Shown: piece after piece, positions 1-9,932 of the stretch | How the letters are laid out: the number at the start of each line of letters is the position of its first letter | Position numbering within the stretch: position 1 is the first letter of the stretch | Position numbers and translations under genes: made by a program | Source of the DNA: Halieaceae bacterium | Lineage (GTDB): Bacteria > Pseudomonadota > Gammaproteobacteria > Pseudomonadales > Halieaceae | DNA length: 64,000 bases | Assembly (NCBI GenBank): GCA_902631395.1 | Contig: CACOYM010000004.1 | Span: 85,883-149,882, forward strand | Reading direction: 5' to 3' | The notes under the pieces: generated by a model | The model's input: the letters and a program-made list of their open reading frames with translations, nothing else | Told to the model about the DNA's origin: nothing | Databases searched by the model: none

Positions 1-107
1 CCGCAGTTCGCTATGACGCCTTTGCCGCTGTAATAACCCGCGGAGAGCCCACTACTTAAACAGATGGCGAGTATCGTGGTTGATACGGCAATGTAAATTT
101 TGGTCAT
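1..107 (-). CDS. N-terminus of a secreted protein (partial)
   Basis: An open frame runs leftwards from an ATG at 107 off the window edge, so only about 35 residues are visible. They begin MTKIYIAVSTTILAICL and continue SSGLSAG, which reads as a signal peptide (one Lys, hydrophobic core, likely cleavage after LSA). An in-frame ATG ten bases further upstream (119) is an alternative start. No clear Shine-Dalgarno precedes either. The mature part is too short to identify. I infer a real gene mainly from the signal-peptide pattern. Confidence 0.45.
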   Translation of the reverse strand, partial: MTKIYIAVSTTILAICLSSGLSAGYYSGKGVIANC

Positions 108-385
108 GTCGGCGCCCATTCAAGTCTGCGTGTAAAAGTTGAGTTCACTGTGTGGCCCGGTGAACATTATAACTTTGTGGCGCATGTGTGGAAGCAGACT
201 CTGCTGGTTCCAATTATGCTGGCTCGGCTCCTACGGTAGCTGCTCATGGCTCATAAACGTGGTTGCGAAATGCCTATCTCTTGGCGCCGTCACCCAGTGT
301 GGGTAGGCGCTCGTTGCACTCACAACTAGCCACCACTCTAAAACCCTCGTATGGTCGCTATAACCTTTGATTCACTGGCAATAAT

Positions 386-1759
386 ATGCAACCGCATCAA
401 AATTTCTCGAGCTTACTAGTTTTTGCGCTTCTCTCTGCTTGTGGGGGCGGTGGCTCAACCGACACCAGCGTGACGGCCACCACTTCATCGGCCACAGTGT
501 TTGAATCGCCGCACCCCAATGTCTGGGAGGTGGCGACGGCTTCGGAAGCTGGGTTTGATGAGGATGCCCTCAACAGTGCCTTTGAGTATGCCGTGACCGA
601 TGGGTTTTATACCCAGGCAGTGGTGCTGATTAAAGATGGCAAGCTCGTTAAAGAGCTTTATCGCGGTATCACCGATGCAGAGGCTGTAGGACTTGCATCG
701 ATCTCGGGTTTGCCTGAGGGGCAGAACGTTGGCTATTGGCAAGACCTATACGGTGATCGAGATGAGGCTAGTGCGGTGACCTCTTGGTCTACCGCTAAGT
801 CGTTCACCAGCGTTCTGATCGGTATAGCGATCGAACAAGGCCTGATTCAATCTGCCTCGCAGTCGGCATCAGATTTCATCGATGAGTGGCAGGCGGATGA
901 CCGTGCCAGAATTACGATTCAGCAGCTACTCGATATGCGCTCTGGTCTCGTGCCGAAGTGTTCGAGTGCTGAGACGGCAGTGGTTGGCGAGTGCGGTGAC
1001 TATCAGGGCGCGAGCTCTGGCGGCAACATCGTGTATGCGGCGGATCAATTAACTGGATGCATTGATCGTGAGTTTGCCGTGCCCGGCACGGTCTATCCCT
1101 GGGTGTCGCCGCAGGGAGAAGACGAGTATGAGGCGGGGCAGTTCTATTACTCCAACTGTGACACCCAGCTTTTGGGTGAGATCATTTTTCGCGCAACGGG
1201 TCAGGATCCGGGTTTGTTTGCGCAACAGAATTTATTTGAACCCTTATTTATAGAAGCGGATTGGTGGCGAGATGACGTTGAGGGAGGTCAGGCGAACGGT
1301 AACTATCTGACCTATTGCTGTCTTGATTCTACGGCACGAGATTTTGCGAAATTCGGTTACATGCTTTTGCTTGGCGGCATCGAAACCTCTGAGGGGAAAG
1401 ACTACGCATCATACATATCGAAGGTATTGGCTCAGGAAGAAACCTACCGAAACCAGTTCTGGGCCTACTGCGATAGTGCGCCTTTCACTGCATCTCCTGA
1501 TTGCGAGAATGTCTTGCTGATGACAATCGGTTTTGATGGACAGTACATTTTGGTAGATCAAAAGAACGATATCGTTCTTGTGCGTACCAGCCTCTATGAG
1601 CCAATTTTAAATTCTTCTGAAGAGCGGAAAATGCGGCTCAACCCCATAGTGCTCTCAGAGTCTAATTGGGTTGCGTCACTTCCAATGGCTATGCTCGGGC
1701 CAGGAACAGAATTTGGCATTATGAGGTTTTATTTAGCGGTTACTGGCGCTTTACAGTGA
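386..1759 (+). CDS. Serine hydrolase lipoprotein (beta-lactamase/class C family)
   Basis: This is a penicillin-binding-protein-like serine hydrolase (Pfam Beta-lactamase, class C/esterase group), 457 residues, probably membrane-anchored. A hydrophobic N-terminus ends in a lipobox (LSAC, Cys19) followed by a Gly/Ser linker. The SxxK nucleophile motif is S135-T-A-K138 and the second motif is Y255-S-N257. The n-region lacks Lys/Arg, which is unusual for a lipoprotein signal, and no good Shine-Dalgarno lies ahead of the ATG, so the start is not certain. Family members include peptidases, esterases and lactamases, so the substrate cannot be assigned. It stands alone, and the next gene is on the other strand. 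A second, distant relative lies at 39121-40329. Confidence 0.85.
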   Translation: MQPHQNFSSLLVFALLSACGGGGSTDTSVTATTSSATVFESPHPNVWEVATASEAGFDEDALNSAFEYAVTDGFYTQAVVLIKDGKLVKELYRGITDAEAVGLASISGLPEGQNVGYWQDLYGDRDEASAVTSWSTAKSFTSVLIGIAIEQGLIQSASQSASDFIDEWQADDRARITIQQLLDMRSGLVPKCSSAETAVVGECGDYQGASSGGNIVYAADQLTGCIDREFAVPGTVYPWVSPQGEDEYEAGQFYYSNCDTQLLGEIIFRATGQDPGLFAQQNLFEPLFIEADWWRDDVEGGQANGNYLTYCCLDSTARDFAKFGYMLLLGGIETSEGKDYASYISKVLAQEETYRNQFWAYCDSAPFTASPDCENVLLMTIGFDGQYILVDQKNDIVLVRTSLYEPILNSSEERKMRLNPIVLSESNWVASLPMAMLGPGTEFGIMRFYLAVTGALQ

Positions 1760-1993
1760 GATAGATAAAACTTTTTATTCTTGCTTTGTGTGAGAGTCTG
1801 TATGCGAGGTCGACCACTTTGTGCTACGGCAAGTAATTGCGTTGGCCACTCTCTATGACAATGTTTCGGGCCATAATGAAGGGAGTCAGCGGCGGTTGGA
1901 GAGAGGTTATCGGCATCCTGCGCAAAGCCCTCGGGTAACTTCAAATAACGAGGGTTAGCCTTGCGAAACTAGCCTTTGGATTAGCTGACCAAA

Positions 1994-2032
1994 CAAAAAA
2001 ACCTTGGGCGAGAGGATATCCATCACCCAAGG
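1994..2032 (-). terminator. Rho-independent terminator of the zinc TonB receptor
   Basis: Read on the minus strand, CCTTGGG and CCCAAGG pair around a 17-base loop that contains a second small palindrome (GGATATCC). A run of seven T follows. It lies about 20 bases beyond the stop codon of the receptor gene ending at 2051, exactly where its terminator is expected. Confidence 0.85.
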
Positions 2033-2050
2033 CCTCGACTCAAACTTTAT

Positions 2051-4390
2051 TCAAAAATCCAATCGAAAGCGGAAGCCAATGTTGCGTCCCGGAAGCGGGA
2101 CCTGATCCTTCACGAAGGAAGCGTGATTTCTTGCCACTTCATCGGTCAGATTTCGCGCGAAAGCCGTAAGTGTTAACCTTGTCGTGTCATCAAAGCCATA
2201 TGACCATGACGCGTCAGCGTTAACCAAAGTGAAACCGTCGGTAACTGATTCGCCAGGCGCTATGCTGGTCTGTCGCTCAACATCCTTGACCAAAAGTTTG
2301 GCCGAGAAGTCATCCAGCGTATAACGAGCGGTAAATATGTTGCGCGCCGGGACAATGCGTGGCACGTCCTCTCCGTTACTGAACTCTGCATCTACCTCAT
2401 CGCGAGCAAGACTAAGCTGCAGCTCGCCAGCTGGAAGAGCAAACCGAGCTCCAATTTCTATTTCGTACCCCGTGAATTCGGCGTCCTGCTGAGTGTAATT
2501 CGCGAGGGTGAGACCTCCATGATCCATATGGTCCTCGTCATGGTGCTCATCATCATGATCATCATGGTGCCCCTCTTCGTCGTGATGCTCGCCCTCCATG
2601 TGCTCGTCGTGTTCCTCCTCAAGTTCGTCACGAAGGTAAATATAATTATCTATGTCATTGTGGAACACTGAAGCCGCGCCATAAAAGGTATCGCCTTGAT
2701 AACTGAAATTGAGCTCGACGCTGTTCGATCGTTCTGTATCCAATGCGATATTCCCCACCTCGTACCGGCTTGTAGCGAGGTGCTCGCCATCCATGAAAAG
2801 TTCTACTGCGGAAGGAACTTTGGCCACACTGGACAGGCCTAGCGAAACAGACGCGCGATCATTTATATCTCGGGTCAATGTCGCAGCGGCGCTGAATATG
2901 CTCTCGTCAAACGATTGGGGCATAAGCACCCTCTCGTCTTCATCATGATCGCCCTCGTGATCCTCGTCGTGATCCTCGTCGTGATCTTCGTCGTGATGCT
3001 CCTCCTCATGCATTTCAGCGATAAATCCGTCATGCTCGATACGACAATACCGTGCTCCGAAGTCAAGTTGTCCAAAACCTACATCATCTGAACTGAAGAA
3101 ACCGAGTGTCACGTCACTTGAGTCTACTGGGGACATGAACGCCTCTTCACCCAAAATCGACATCTCCTCGTCTGCGTAGTTAAAAACCACACGACGCAGT
3201 GACTCTCCAGTGCTTAGGTCGAGCTCCACTTGCAGCTCAGTCGCGTCGTTACTGAACACGGTCGGCCCCTCAGCATGACCGTGCCCATCGTGCTCATCCT
3301 CGTGTTCTTCCTCGCCGTGGTGTTCCTCTTCCGCGTGCTGCTCGGTTAACTCGTAATCGGAATCTTTCACGATGAAATCAATCGAGTTAATGAAAGGGAG
3401 GGGGGTATTCAACGAGCCACGGAGCGTTACTACCTCGGACTCAGTCCGGGAAAAAATACGCTCTCCTTCGTGCTCATCATGTCCGTCATGATCTTCCTCA
3501 TGATCCTCGTCGTGATCCCCCTCATGATCCTCATCGTGATCCCCTTCATGATCACCATGTGCGCCATGATCATCGCCGTGAAAAGGGATGCCATAGGTGT
3601 TGCTGATGTCGTTATAGGAGATGCCAACGTAGCCCCAGTCTCCCGTTTTTGAGAGGCCCAACCGATGAGAGGTGTTCTCTGCGTCAGAATTAGCGAGGCT
3701 GCCCATTGCACTATGATCTTCATCACCATCGTCGTGATCGTCGTGATCGTCGTGATCGTCAATGATTGCTCCGTCTGGGATGTCGTAGTTCTTAAAATCC
3801 GATTCTTTGAAGCTATATGTGAAGTTTAGCCCGCCAAAGTTGCCCCCTACTGCCGCTTCGACACCGCCGCCGTCGTTAACATCTTGTAGCTCACCACCAA
3901 ATGACCCGGAAAACTCATCAAGGTCCGTCGTCGGGATAGAGTTATCTACGATGTTGACAATTCCACCCACGGACCCATTCGAATACATTAATGCGGAGGG
4001 GCCGCGAACAATCTCAATCTGTTGCAAGTGGCTGAGGTTCGCGTCAATGGGATGGTCGGCCCCCAAACCTGAGACGTCTCTTACGATCGTGCCGTTGTTC
4101 AATACCCTGACGCGAGTGCCGCCCATTCCTCGGATGATGGGATGGCCAACGGCGGCGCCAAAATCAGCGGTGGAGACCCCCGGTAAGCTGTCAATGTGCT
4201 CCCCTAAAGATTGCACTCCAGCATTACTAACATCCTGTCCACTCAGAACATGAGTGGGCAATGCTTGCGAGGTGGTGACGCCGGTGAAAGATGCCGTAAC
4301 CACTACCTCCTCCAGCGTGTCTTCACTGCCAATAGCTGCAACGGGAAGTATCGAAATAGTGGCTAGTGCACGTGCTGTACTGCGGCGCAT
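2051..4390 (-). CDS. TonB-dependent receptor with His/Asp-rich zinc-binding loops (ZnuD-like)
   Basis: An outer-membrane receptor of 779 residues, probably for zinc. The N-terminus is a signal peptide followed by the TonB-box-like EEVVVTAS. A plug domain follows (residues about 45-150; IRGMGGTRVRVLNNG and IEIVRGPSALMYSNG are typical). The barrel ends with the terminal signature FRFRLDF. Five blocks extremely rich in His, Asp and Glu interrupt the barrel at about residues 211-226, 271-308, 351-373, 459-486 and 592-624, made of repeated DHDD, GDHDED and EEHHDE units. Their placement suggests extracellular loops that capture Zn2+, as in ZnuD-type receptors, though far more extensive. It diverges from a COG0523 GTPase, with a palindromic candidate Zur site between them, and sits beside a Zrg-like gene set. 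Zinc specificity is inferred from loops and context; other divalent metals are possible. Confidence 0.9.
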   Translation of the reverse strand: MRRSTARALATISILPVAAIGSEDTLEEVVVTASFTGVTTSQALPTHVLSGQDVSNAGVQSLGEHIDSLPGVSTADFGAAVGHPIIRGMGGTRVRVLNNGTIVRDVSGLGADHPIDANLSHLQQIEIVRGPSALMYSNGSVGGIVNIVDNSIPTTDLDEFSGSFGGELQDVNDGGGVEAAVGGNFGGLNFTYSFKESDFKNYDIPDGAIIDDHDDHDDHDDGDEDHSAMGSLANSDAENTSHRLGLSKTGDWGYVGISYNDISNTYGIPFHGDDHGAHGDHEGDHDEDHEGDHDEDHEEDHDGHDEHEGERIFSRTESEVVTLRGSLNTPLPFINSIDFIVKDSDYELTEQHAEEEHHGEEEHEDEHDGHGHAEGPTVFSNDATELQVELDLSTGESLRRVVFNYADEEMSILGEEAFMSPVDSSDVTLGFFSSDDVGFGQLDFGARYCRIEHDGFIAEMHEEEHHDEDHDEDHDEDHEGDHDEDERVLMPQSFDESIFSAAATLTRDINDRASVSLGLSSVAKVPSAVELFMDGEHLATSRYEVGNIALDTERSNSVELNFSYQGDTFYGAASVFHNDIDNYIYLRDELEEEHDEHMEGEHHDEEGHHDDHDDEHHDEDHMDHGGLTLANYTQQDAEFTGYEIEIGARFALPAGELQLSLARDEVDAEFSNGEDVPRIVPARNIFTARYTLDDFSAKLLVKDVERQTSIAPGESVTDGFTLVNADASWSYGFDDTTRLTLTAFARNLTDEVARNHASFVKDQVPLPGRNIGFRFRLDF

Positions 4391-4511
4391 GCCTTTCTCC
4401 TTTTTGTGTTTTACGATTAAAAAAACCAGTTATCGCTCAATAAGATCATGGACCAGGTGGTGCTCTGGAACTTAAGGGCGAAGAGGAGCGAACCAGGGCG
4501 TGTCCGGGGCT

Positions 4512-4528
4512 ATGATACAATGTATCAT
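4512..4528. promoter_or_regulatory. Candidate Zur operator between TonB receptor and GTPase genes
   Basis: The 17-base sequence ATGATACAATGTATCAT is a perfect palindrome around its central base. It lies in the divergent promoter region, 122 bases from the receptor start and about 140 bases from the GTPase start. Aligned to my recollection of the enterobacterial Zur consensus, it keeps the ATG..ATA / TAT.CAT frame. ATGATA recurs upstream of the zur gene and between 8139 and 8256. Assignment to Zur is an inference from palindromy, position and neighbours. Confidence 0.6.
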
Positions 4529-4667
4529 TTGTGGGTTGCAACACCGCCGACTCTTCTGCCCCGCGTCAATTGCTTAAGTGTGAAAAGTACCGTTATACCC
4601 CTTTATCGGGGCATAAATAATGCAAATTCTTTGATAAGCAGGCTTCTCAAATATTTCCGTGCAAAAG

Positions 4668-5651
4668 ATGAAAACTACTCCTGTAAATGTGATCACTGGA
4701 TTCTTGGGCGTTGGGAAAACATCGTCGATTCTCAATCTTCTGCAACAAAAGCCTGTGGACGAGGAGTGGGCGATACTGGTGAACGAGTTCGGAGAAATTG
4801 GGGTGGATCAGGGTTTGATAAGGGGCCAGATCACCCCGCGGAATGACGTCATGGTTTTCGAGGTGCCCGGTGGTTGCATGTGTTGCGCCGCAGGCTTGCC
4901 CATGGAGATGGCTTTGAGCCAAATCTTGTTCTTGGGCAAGCCCGATCGATTGATTATCGAACCAACCGGCTTGGGGCATCCAGCTGAGGTTTTAGGCGTG
5001 CTGGCCGCCGAGGCGTATGCAAACCAACTTGAACTTCACACTACAGTAGCGCTGGTGGATGCTCGCTCCGTAGACAACGAGCTTCATTGTAAACACCCAA
5101 GCTTCATCCAGCAGATAGAGATAGCTGATTTGGTCTTAGCGAATAAAGCCGATTTAACTTCACAGCAGGACTTACAAAGATTGAGGGAGTATCTGGATTC
5201 TCACGGGGCGGCAAACGTCGAAATGCACCCCGTTGAGTACGGCTCGATAGATATCGCGCTCCTCGATGGACGTTCATCTTGGTCTATAAGTCAAAGGACT
5301 CATCACCACATCGACCCTGAATATGTCCCGGCTGCTGAGTTGCCGATGCCTGCTTGCGGATTTCTGCGTGCCGATAATAGGGGCGAAGGGTTTGAGAGTG
5401 TGGGATGGCGCTTCAGTCCCATGAAGATCTTCAATCGGGGCAAAGTAGTCTCATTTCTCCAGAGTATAGACGCCGATCGCATCAAAGCGGTTTTAATCAC
5501 CGACGAGGGAACCTTTACATACAACATCAGCGGGGCGGTATTCTCTGAGATGCCCATTGACGACTGCATGGAGAGCCGTGTCGAGGTCATCTCGTTGCAG
5601 TCGAACCCTTGTTGGGAGGAGGCCCTCCTTGGCTGTCTCGAGGCGACCTGA
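4668..5651 (+). CDS. COG0523 (CobW/G3E) GTPase, putative zinc metallochaperone
   Basis: A G3E-family P-loop GTPase of about 327 residues. The Walker A motif is GFLGVGKT at residues 11-18. The family's metal-binding motif is GGCMCC (Cys70, Cys72, Cys73). The guanine-specificity motif is NKAD at 159-162, and IEPTGLGHP is the usual family signature near residue 100. The C-terminal half carries the typical CobW_C beta-rich domain. COG0523 proteins under Zur control (for example ZigA/YeiR/ZagA types) act as GTP-driven zinc chaperones in zinc starvation. Divergence from a zinc-type receptor across a palindromic candidate Zur box supports this role here. A GTG nine bases upstream (4659) is an alternative start; ATG 4668 leaves the P-loop at the usual distance from the N-terminus. 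Confidence 0.88.
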   Translation: MKTTPVNVITGFLGVGKTSSILNLLQQKPVDEEWAILVNEFGEIGVDQGLIRGQITPRNDVMVFEVPGGCMCCAAGLPMEMALSQILFLGKPDRLIIEPTGLGHPAEVLGVLAAEAYANQLELHTTVALVDARSVDNELHCKHPSFIQQIEIADLVLANKADLTSQQDLQRLREYLDSHGAANVEMHPVEYGSIDIALLDGRSSWSISQRTHHHIDPEYVPAAELPMPACGFLRADNRGEGFESVGWRFSPMKIFNRGKVVSFLQSIDADRIKAVLITDEGTFTYNISGAVFSEMPIDDCMESRVEVISLQSNPCWEEALLGCLEAT

Positions 5652-5691
5652 CTAACGCAGTTGGCCCGCCACCGAAAGGTATATGCCCTGA

Positions 5692-6144
5692 CTAAACGCC
5701 TCGCAGATAGATCTGAGAAGATTGATTTACGATTTTGCCGTTATGCTCCCCGGTGACGGTGAGAATGAGCGACTCATAGCTCGCACCATCAGTCAACTCG
5801 TATCCGAAGCTGACGCTACCTGATCGATCGTCTAACGGTATTTCTCTAACATCGAGGACAACATTGCGTGTTCCTTGAACCTTCAATGACACGTTCTTTG
5901 AAAACATAGGCCTTGAAAAGCTGATGGTCATTGCACTTTTCTCCCCTACCTGCACCCGCGCCATAGCGGGATGCACCACATCGAAAACTGGCTTTGGTGG
6001 CACCAACCCAGCCATCCGGGCGATGGTGCCCTCTACCAGCCCCATATTGTTAGGGTTGAACATCATGTGGTCATAACAGGCAAAGGAGGCGCCCGATACG
6101 CTCAGTAGATACAAAGTAGCCAATATGCTGAATGTCTTGCTCAT
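5692..6144 (-). CDS. Small exported protein of unknown function in the zinc operon
   Basis: I do not recognise this 150-residue protein. From Met at 6144 it has a clear signal peptide (MSKTFSILATLYLLSVSGAS, cleavage near FA-C), and the mature protein starts CYDHMMFNPNN. The rest looks like a small beta-sandwich with alternating hydrophobic strands (SLKVQGTRNVVLDVREI, ESLILTVTGEHNGKI). An upstream in-frame ATG (6180) would add a charged, non-signal stretch, so I prefer 6144. It is the last gene of the leftward operon with the FtsX-like permease and the ATPase, which suggests a periplasmic partner of that transporter. The position could correspond to the small uncharacterised member of Vibrio zrgABCDE, but I cannot show homology. 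Confidence 0.7.
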   Translation of the reverse strand: MSKTFSILATLYLLSVSGASFACYDHMMFNPNNMGLVEGTIARMAGLVPPKPVFDVVHPAMARVQVGEKSAMTISFSRPMFSKNVSLKVQGTRNVVLDVREIPLDDRSGSVSFGYELTDGASYESLILTVTGEHNGKIVNQSSQIYLRGV

Positions 6145-6192
6145 TTTGCTCTCTCGCTTCGACCTGGAGCGTATCCTCAACGCCCAACGATC

Positions 6193-7464
<1,272 letters not shown>

Positions 7465-7467
7465 GAG

Positions 7468-8139
7468 TTAGGAAGGCCTTTGTGTAATGTCGTATAGCGC
7501 CTCGAGGCGAGTGAAGTGCTCCGCGAGCGCCATATCATGACTGACGAATATCAAGGTCATATCGCGCTTGCTTATCAGTTCCATCAATATTGCGAGGAAG
7601 TTATCGCGGTTTTCGCTATCAAGGGAGGACGTCGGCTCGTCGGCAATCAAAAGCGCTGGTGAGTTGATTAAGGCTCTCGCAATCGCCACCCTTTGCTGTT
7701 GCCCCATGCTGAGATTTGACGTTGGTTTGGCCCAGTCCGTCTGCTCAATCATTAAGGAGTTGAGGAGTGCGCTTGCCTCGTCACGCCACTGCGCATTGCC
7801 GGCGGCAGAGAACGTGCTGGCCAGTCCGATGTTGTCGATGGCATTTAGATAGGGGATGAGATTGAAGCGCTGGAAAACACAGCCGATGTTGTTCGCCCGA
7901 AATCGATCTCGCTGCTTGGCGGACATTTTATCTAGGCGTTGATCCATCACGGCTACCTCCCCGCGGGTACAGGTCAGTAGTCCGCTCAGGATATTAAGTA
8001 AGGTTGTTTTGCCAGCGCCCGAGGGGCCATGGATAAGAACGCGCTCGCCACGATTGACAGCCCACTGCGTAATGTTCAGCAATTGCCCTTGGCGATCACC
8101 TCTATATGAAAATTGAACTCTATCCAGCTGGACAGCCAT
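7468..8139 (-). CDS. ABC transporter ATPase, LolD/MacB type (Zrg-type)
   Basis: A 223-residue ATP-binding subunit for the permease that begins three bases downstream. From Met at 8139 it starts MAVQLDRVQFSY. The Walker A is GPSGAGKTT (residues about 37-45), the Q-loop region is VFQRFNLIPYLN, the signature is LSMGQQQR, the Walker B is LLIADEPTSSLD, and the switch His is VSHD. An in-frame extension to 8400 exists but would overlap the divergent DUF3299 gene and has no domain content, so 8139 is chosen. It is likely transcribed from the divergent promoter region at 8140-8255, which holds a weak Zur-like motif. Confidence 0.9.
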   Translation of the reverse strand: MAVQLDRVQFSYRGDRQGQLLNITQWAVNRGERVLIHGPSGAGKTTLLNILSGLLTCTRGEVAVMDQRLDKMSAKQRDRFRANNIGCVFQRFNLIPYLNAIDNIGLASTFSAAGNAQWRDEASALLNSLMIEQTDWAKPTSNLSMGQQQRVAIARALINSPALLIADEPTSSLDSENRDNFLAILMELISKRDMTLIFVSHDMALAEHFTRLEALYDITQRPS

Positions 8140-8186
8140 GAGCTGTTTGCGGTCAGGCGACCGACCCCCCGTCATAAAGGAGTAAG

Positions 8187-8200
8187 ATGATATTCTAACA
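8187..8200. promoter_or_regulatory. Weak candidate Zur half-site between ATPase and DUF3299 genes
   Basis: ATGATATTCTAACA lies midway in the 116-base divergent region. It shares the ATGATA core with the palindrome at 4512-4528 and with the site upstream of zur. Its right half is a poor inverted match, so it is weaker than the other two. Confidence 0.35.
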
Positions 8201-8255
8201 CGCAAATATTGCAGTGATTCGAAACGCAAGGTAACGAGTGTGTGAGGAACTTTTT

Positions 8256-8852
8256 GTGAAGCAATTTTTAAAGCCATTGTTATGGGCAGGGCTATTGCAC
8301 TTAGCAGGTGTAGGCAATGGTGCCTGGGCAGAAAGTGACGCGGTGAGCTCTGAGGATAAGAACGCCTTTCAGACCGTGGAGTGGGCTGACCTAATTCCAC
8401 CGGAAGTTTTGGAAATCCTGCTTAACCCGCCCAGCTATATCACCGAGGTTGAAGACGGGTCATCAGAGGATCAGATAACCAGCCAGATTAAAAATACGTT
8501 GGCCGAGAACGAGGAAGATGCCTATCGGCGGGCGCTAGCCTCAACAGATGTAAATCCAGCTATGGACGGGCTAAAGATCCGCATTCCCGGTTTTGTGGTC
8601 CCGCTTGAATTTGATGAGGAACAGACCATCAGTGAGTTCTTTCTGGTGCCTTATTTTGGTGCGTGCCTTCACATGCCACCTCCACCACCTAATCAAATTA
8701 TTTTGGTAGAAGCTGCTGAGGGCGTTAGGATGTCAGCGTTATACGAGCCATTCTGGTTGGAAGGTGAGGTGAGCACAGTTGTCACTGAAAATGACATGGC
8801 TAAGTCAGCTTATTCCATGCAGTTGCACAGGCTGTCGCCGTACAGCGAGTGA
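8256..8852 (+). CDS. DUF3299 exported protein (ZrgD-like)
   Basis: This 198-residue protein fits the DUF3299 family. From GTG 8256 (the AGGAA Shine-Dalgarno is about nine bases upstream) it has a signal peptide running to about GNGAWA. The core carries the family pattern: VEWADLIPPEV near the N-terminus, then KIRIPGFVVPLEF, FFLVPYFGACLHMPPPPPNQII, and FWLEGEVST. An upstream GTG at 8238 is also in frame but would extend the charged n-region. DUF3299 proteins commonly accompany MacB/FtsX-like ABC genes and a DUF2796 protein, and in Vibrio they are part of the Zur-repressed zrg locus. It is transcribed divergently from the ABC genes and converges on the zrgA-like gene with a five-base gap. Biochemical function is unknown. 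Confidence 0.85.
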   Translation: MKQFLKPLLWAGLLHLAGVGNGAWAESDAVSSEDKNAFQTVEWADLIPPEVLEILLNPPSYITEVEDGSSEDQITSQIKNTLAENEEDAYRRALASTDVNPAMDGLKIRIPGFVVPLEFDEEQTISEFFLVPYFGACLHMPPPPPNQIILVEAAEGVRMSALYEPFWLEGEVSTVVTENDMAKSAYSMQLHRLSPYSE

Positions 8853-8857
8853 TTGCC

Positions 8858-9544
8858 CTAGTTTCGTAAGTTGACCTGGGGTGATTGCGGTGTGGCCTTA
8901 CCAGTGCCTTGACCCCAGTCTGCCGCCCATAACACGTCGATTCGTTCCAGGCCAAAGGGCAGTGCACCGCGTTTAAAGGCTATTCGCGTTAGCGCCTCGT
9001 CGCTGTCACATTCGAAAGTATAATTAGCCGACACATCGCTATGAGAATCAGTGTCGGATGCTTCGTCGTCGTGGTCTGCATGATCCTCTGTGTGACCTGC
9101 GTGATCGTCCGTGTGATCAGCGTGTTCCTCTGCATGGTCCGCATGCTCATCCGTATAACCGGCATGTTCCCGTGGCTGCGACTGAGCGTTATCGACGCCT
9201 ATGATGGTTGAAACATCAACGGCTGCGCCAATCAGCTCGCAGGATTTGCCCTCCAGAACAAACAAGTCGCTCGCGGCCATTAAAATGGCCTCGGCACGCT
9301 CAACCGCCGCCTTTTGCTCCGCTGTCACGGCAGCAGTTTCAAAGCCCACCAGACTTTGTGCTGGGGCGTTAAATGTTAACTGCACGCTTCTTCCCTCTGA
9401 GGATAGAAGAAGTTCCGCAGCCCCGTGCTCATGTGCACCTCCCGCGGCCCAGGCGGCTTTGCAGCAACAAACTATTACGCCGTAAATCGCAATGCGCAGA
9501 GGTTTACTGGTGTGTGCAGCACTCATGATGTGTCTAGTGCGCAT
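8858..9544 (-). CDS. zrgA: DUF2796 His-rich periplasmic zinc protein (ZrgA-like)
   Basis: A periplasmic protein of 228 residues. After a signal peptide (cleavage near AAWAAGG) the mature N-terminus reads AHEHGAAELLLSSEGR, typical of DUF2796/ZrgA. A His/Asp/Glu-rich linker spans about residues 127-168 with repeated HADH and DHAGH units. The C-terminal block (TRIAFKRGALPFGLERIDVLW) matches the family's end. In Vibrio, ZrgA is a Zur-regulated component of a zinc-acquisition system. It is the last gene of the zur-merC-zrgA operon and overlaps the MerC-domain gene by 11 bases with this start; Met at 9526 is an alternative with no overlap. The symbol is by similarity of features and context only. 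Confidence 0.85.
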   Translation of the reverse strand: MRTRHIMSAAHTSKPLRIAIYGVIVCCCKAAWAAGGAHEHGAAELLLSSEGRSVQLTFNAPAQSLVGFETAAVTAEQKAAVERAEAILMAASDLFVLEGKSCELIGAAVDVSTIIGVDNAQSQPREHAGYTDEHADHAEEHADHTDDHAGHTEDHADHDDEASDTDSHSDVSANYTFECDSDEALTRIAFKRGALPFGLERIDVLWAADWGQGTGKATPQSPQVNLRN

Positions 9545-9932
9545 CTGCGGACCTGCATAATCTGAAGTTCAGTGCATGACTGCAAGCGACGATGCCGGAT
9601 CCCAAAAGAGTACCGGCAGTCTCCAGTGACTCACCACCCATGTCGTGGCCTAGAAGTGCAGAGAAAACGAGAATGCAAACTCCAGCGATTCCCAAAGCCA
9701 CCACCGCAAGATTTCTGTGCAGACGGCAACCGAAAGTCAATGAGAAAACGCTGATGGGGATAATGGAGGCCAGTAGTCCAAGGTGGATTCGTTCGTCATG
9801 CAAACCGACCAGAGTGGCGGATGGGAAAAGTGCAACCAACAGCGTCAACATTATGCAATGCAGGGCACAAGCTATGGATAACCCGATAGCCGCCTTATCG
9901 CCTGTTGGGATATTGAGAATTTGTGTGATCAT
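9534..9932 (-). CDS. MerC-domain small membrane protein
   Basis: A 132-residue inner-membrane protein with the MerC domain. The N-terminal motif GDKAAIGLSIACALHC carries the conserved Cys-Ala-x-His-Cys segment, followed by three to four hydrophobic helices. The start at 9932 overlaps the zur stop codon in an ATGA arrangement, which supports translational coupling; a longer frame to 9974 would run inside zur. MerC proteins transport mercuric ion in mer operons, but in Zur or Fur operons of marine gammaproteobacteria a MerC-domain protein more likely handles another divalent metal, here probably zinc. That specificity is inferred from the operon alone. Confidence 0.85.
   Translation of the reverse strand: MITQILNIPTGDKAAIGLSIACALHCIMLTLLVALFPSATLVGLHDERIHLGLLASIIPISVFSLTFGCRLHRNLAVVALGIAGVCILVFSALLGHDMGGESLETAGTLLGSGIVACSHALNFRLCRSADAH

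Noticed and set aside
2518..3758. Repeated short DNA units in the receptor gene that could suggest a CRISPR array
   Set aside because: Units are irregular, in frame and encode His/Asp blocks. There are no unique spacers of constant length and no cas genes.
3430..3762. Open frames opposite or shifted to the His-rich receptor blocks (repetitive Met/Ile/Thr protein)
   Set aside because: The low-complexity composition is the shadow of the GAT/CAC-rich repeats of the receptor gene in another frame.
4591..4618. Inverted repeat TTATACCCC / GGGGCATAA upstream of the GTPase gene
   Set aside because: Considered as a terminator or second Zur site. It has one mismatch, no T-run and no match to the ATGATA motif, so I do not call it.
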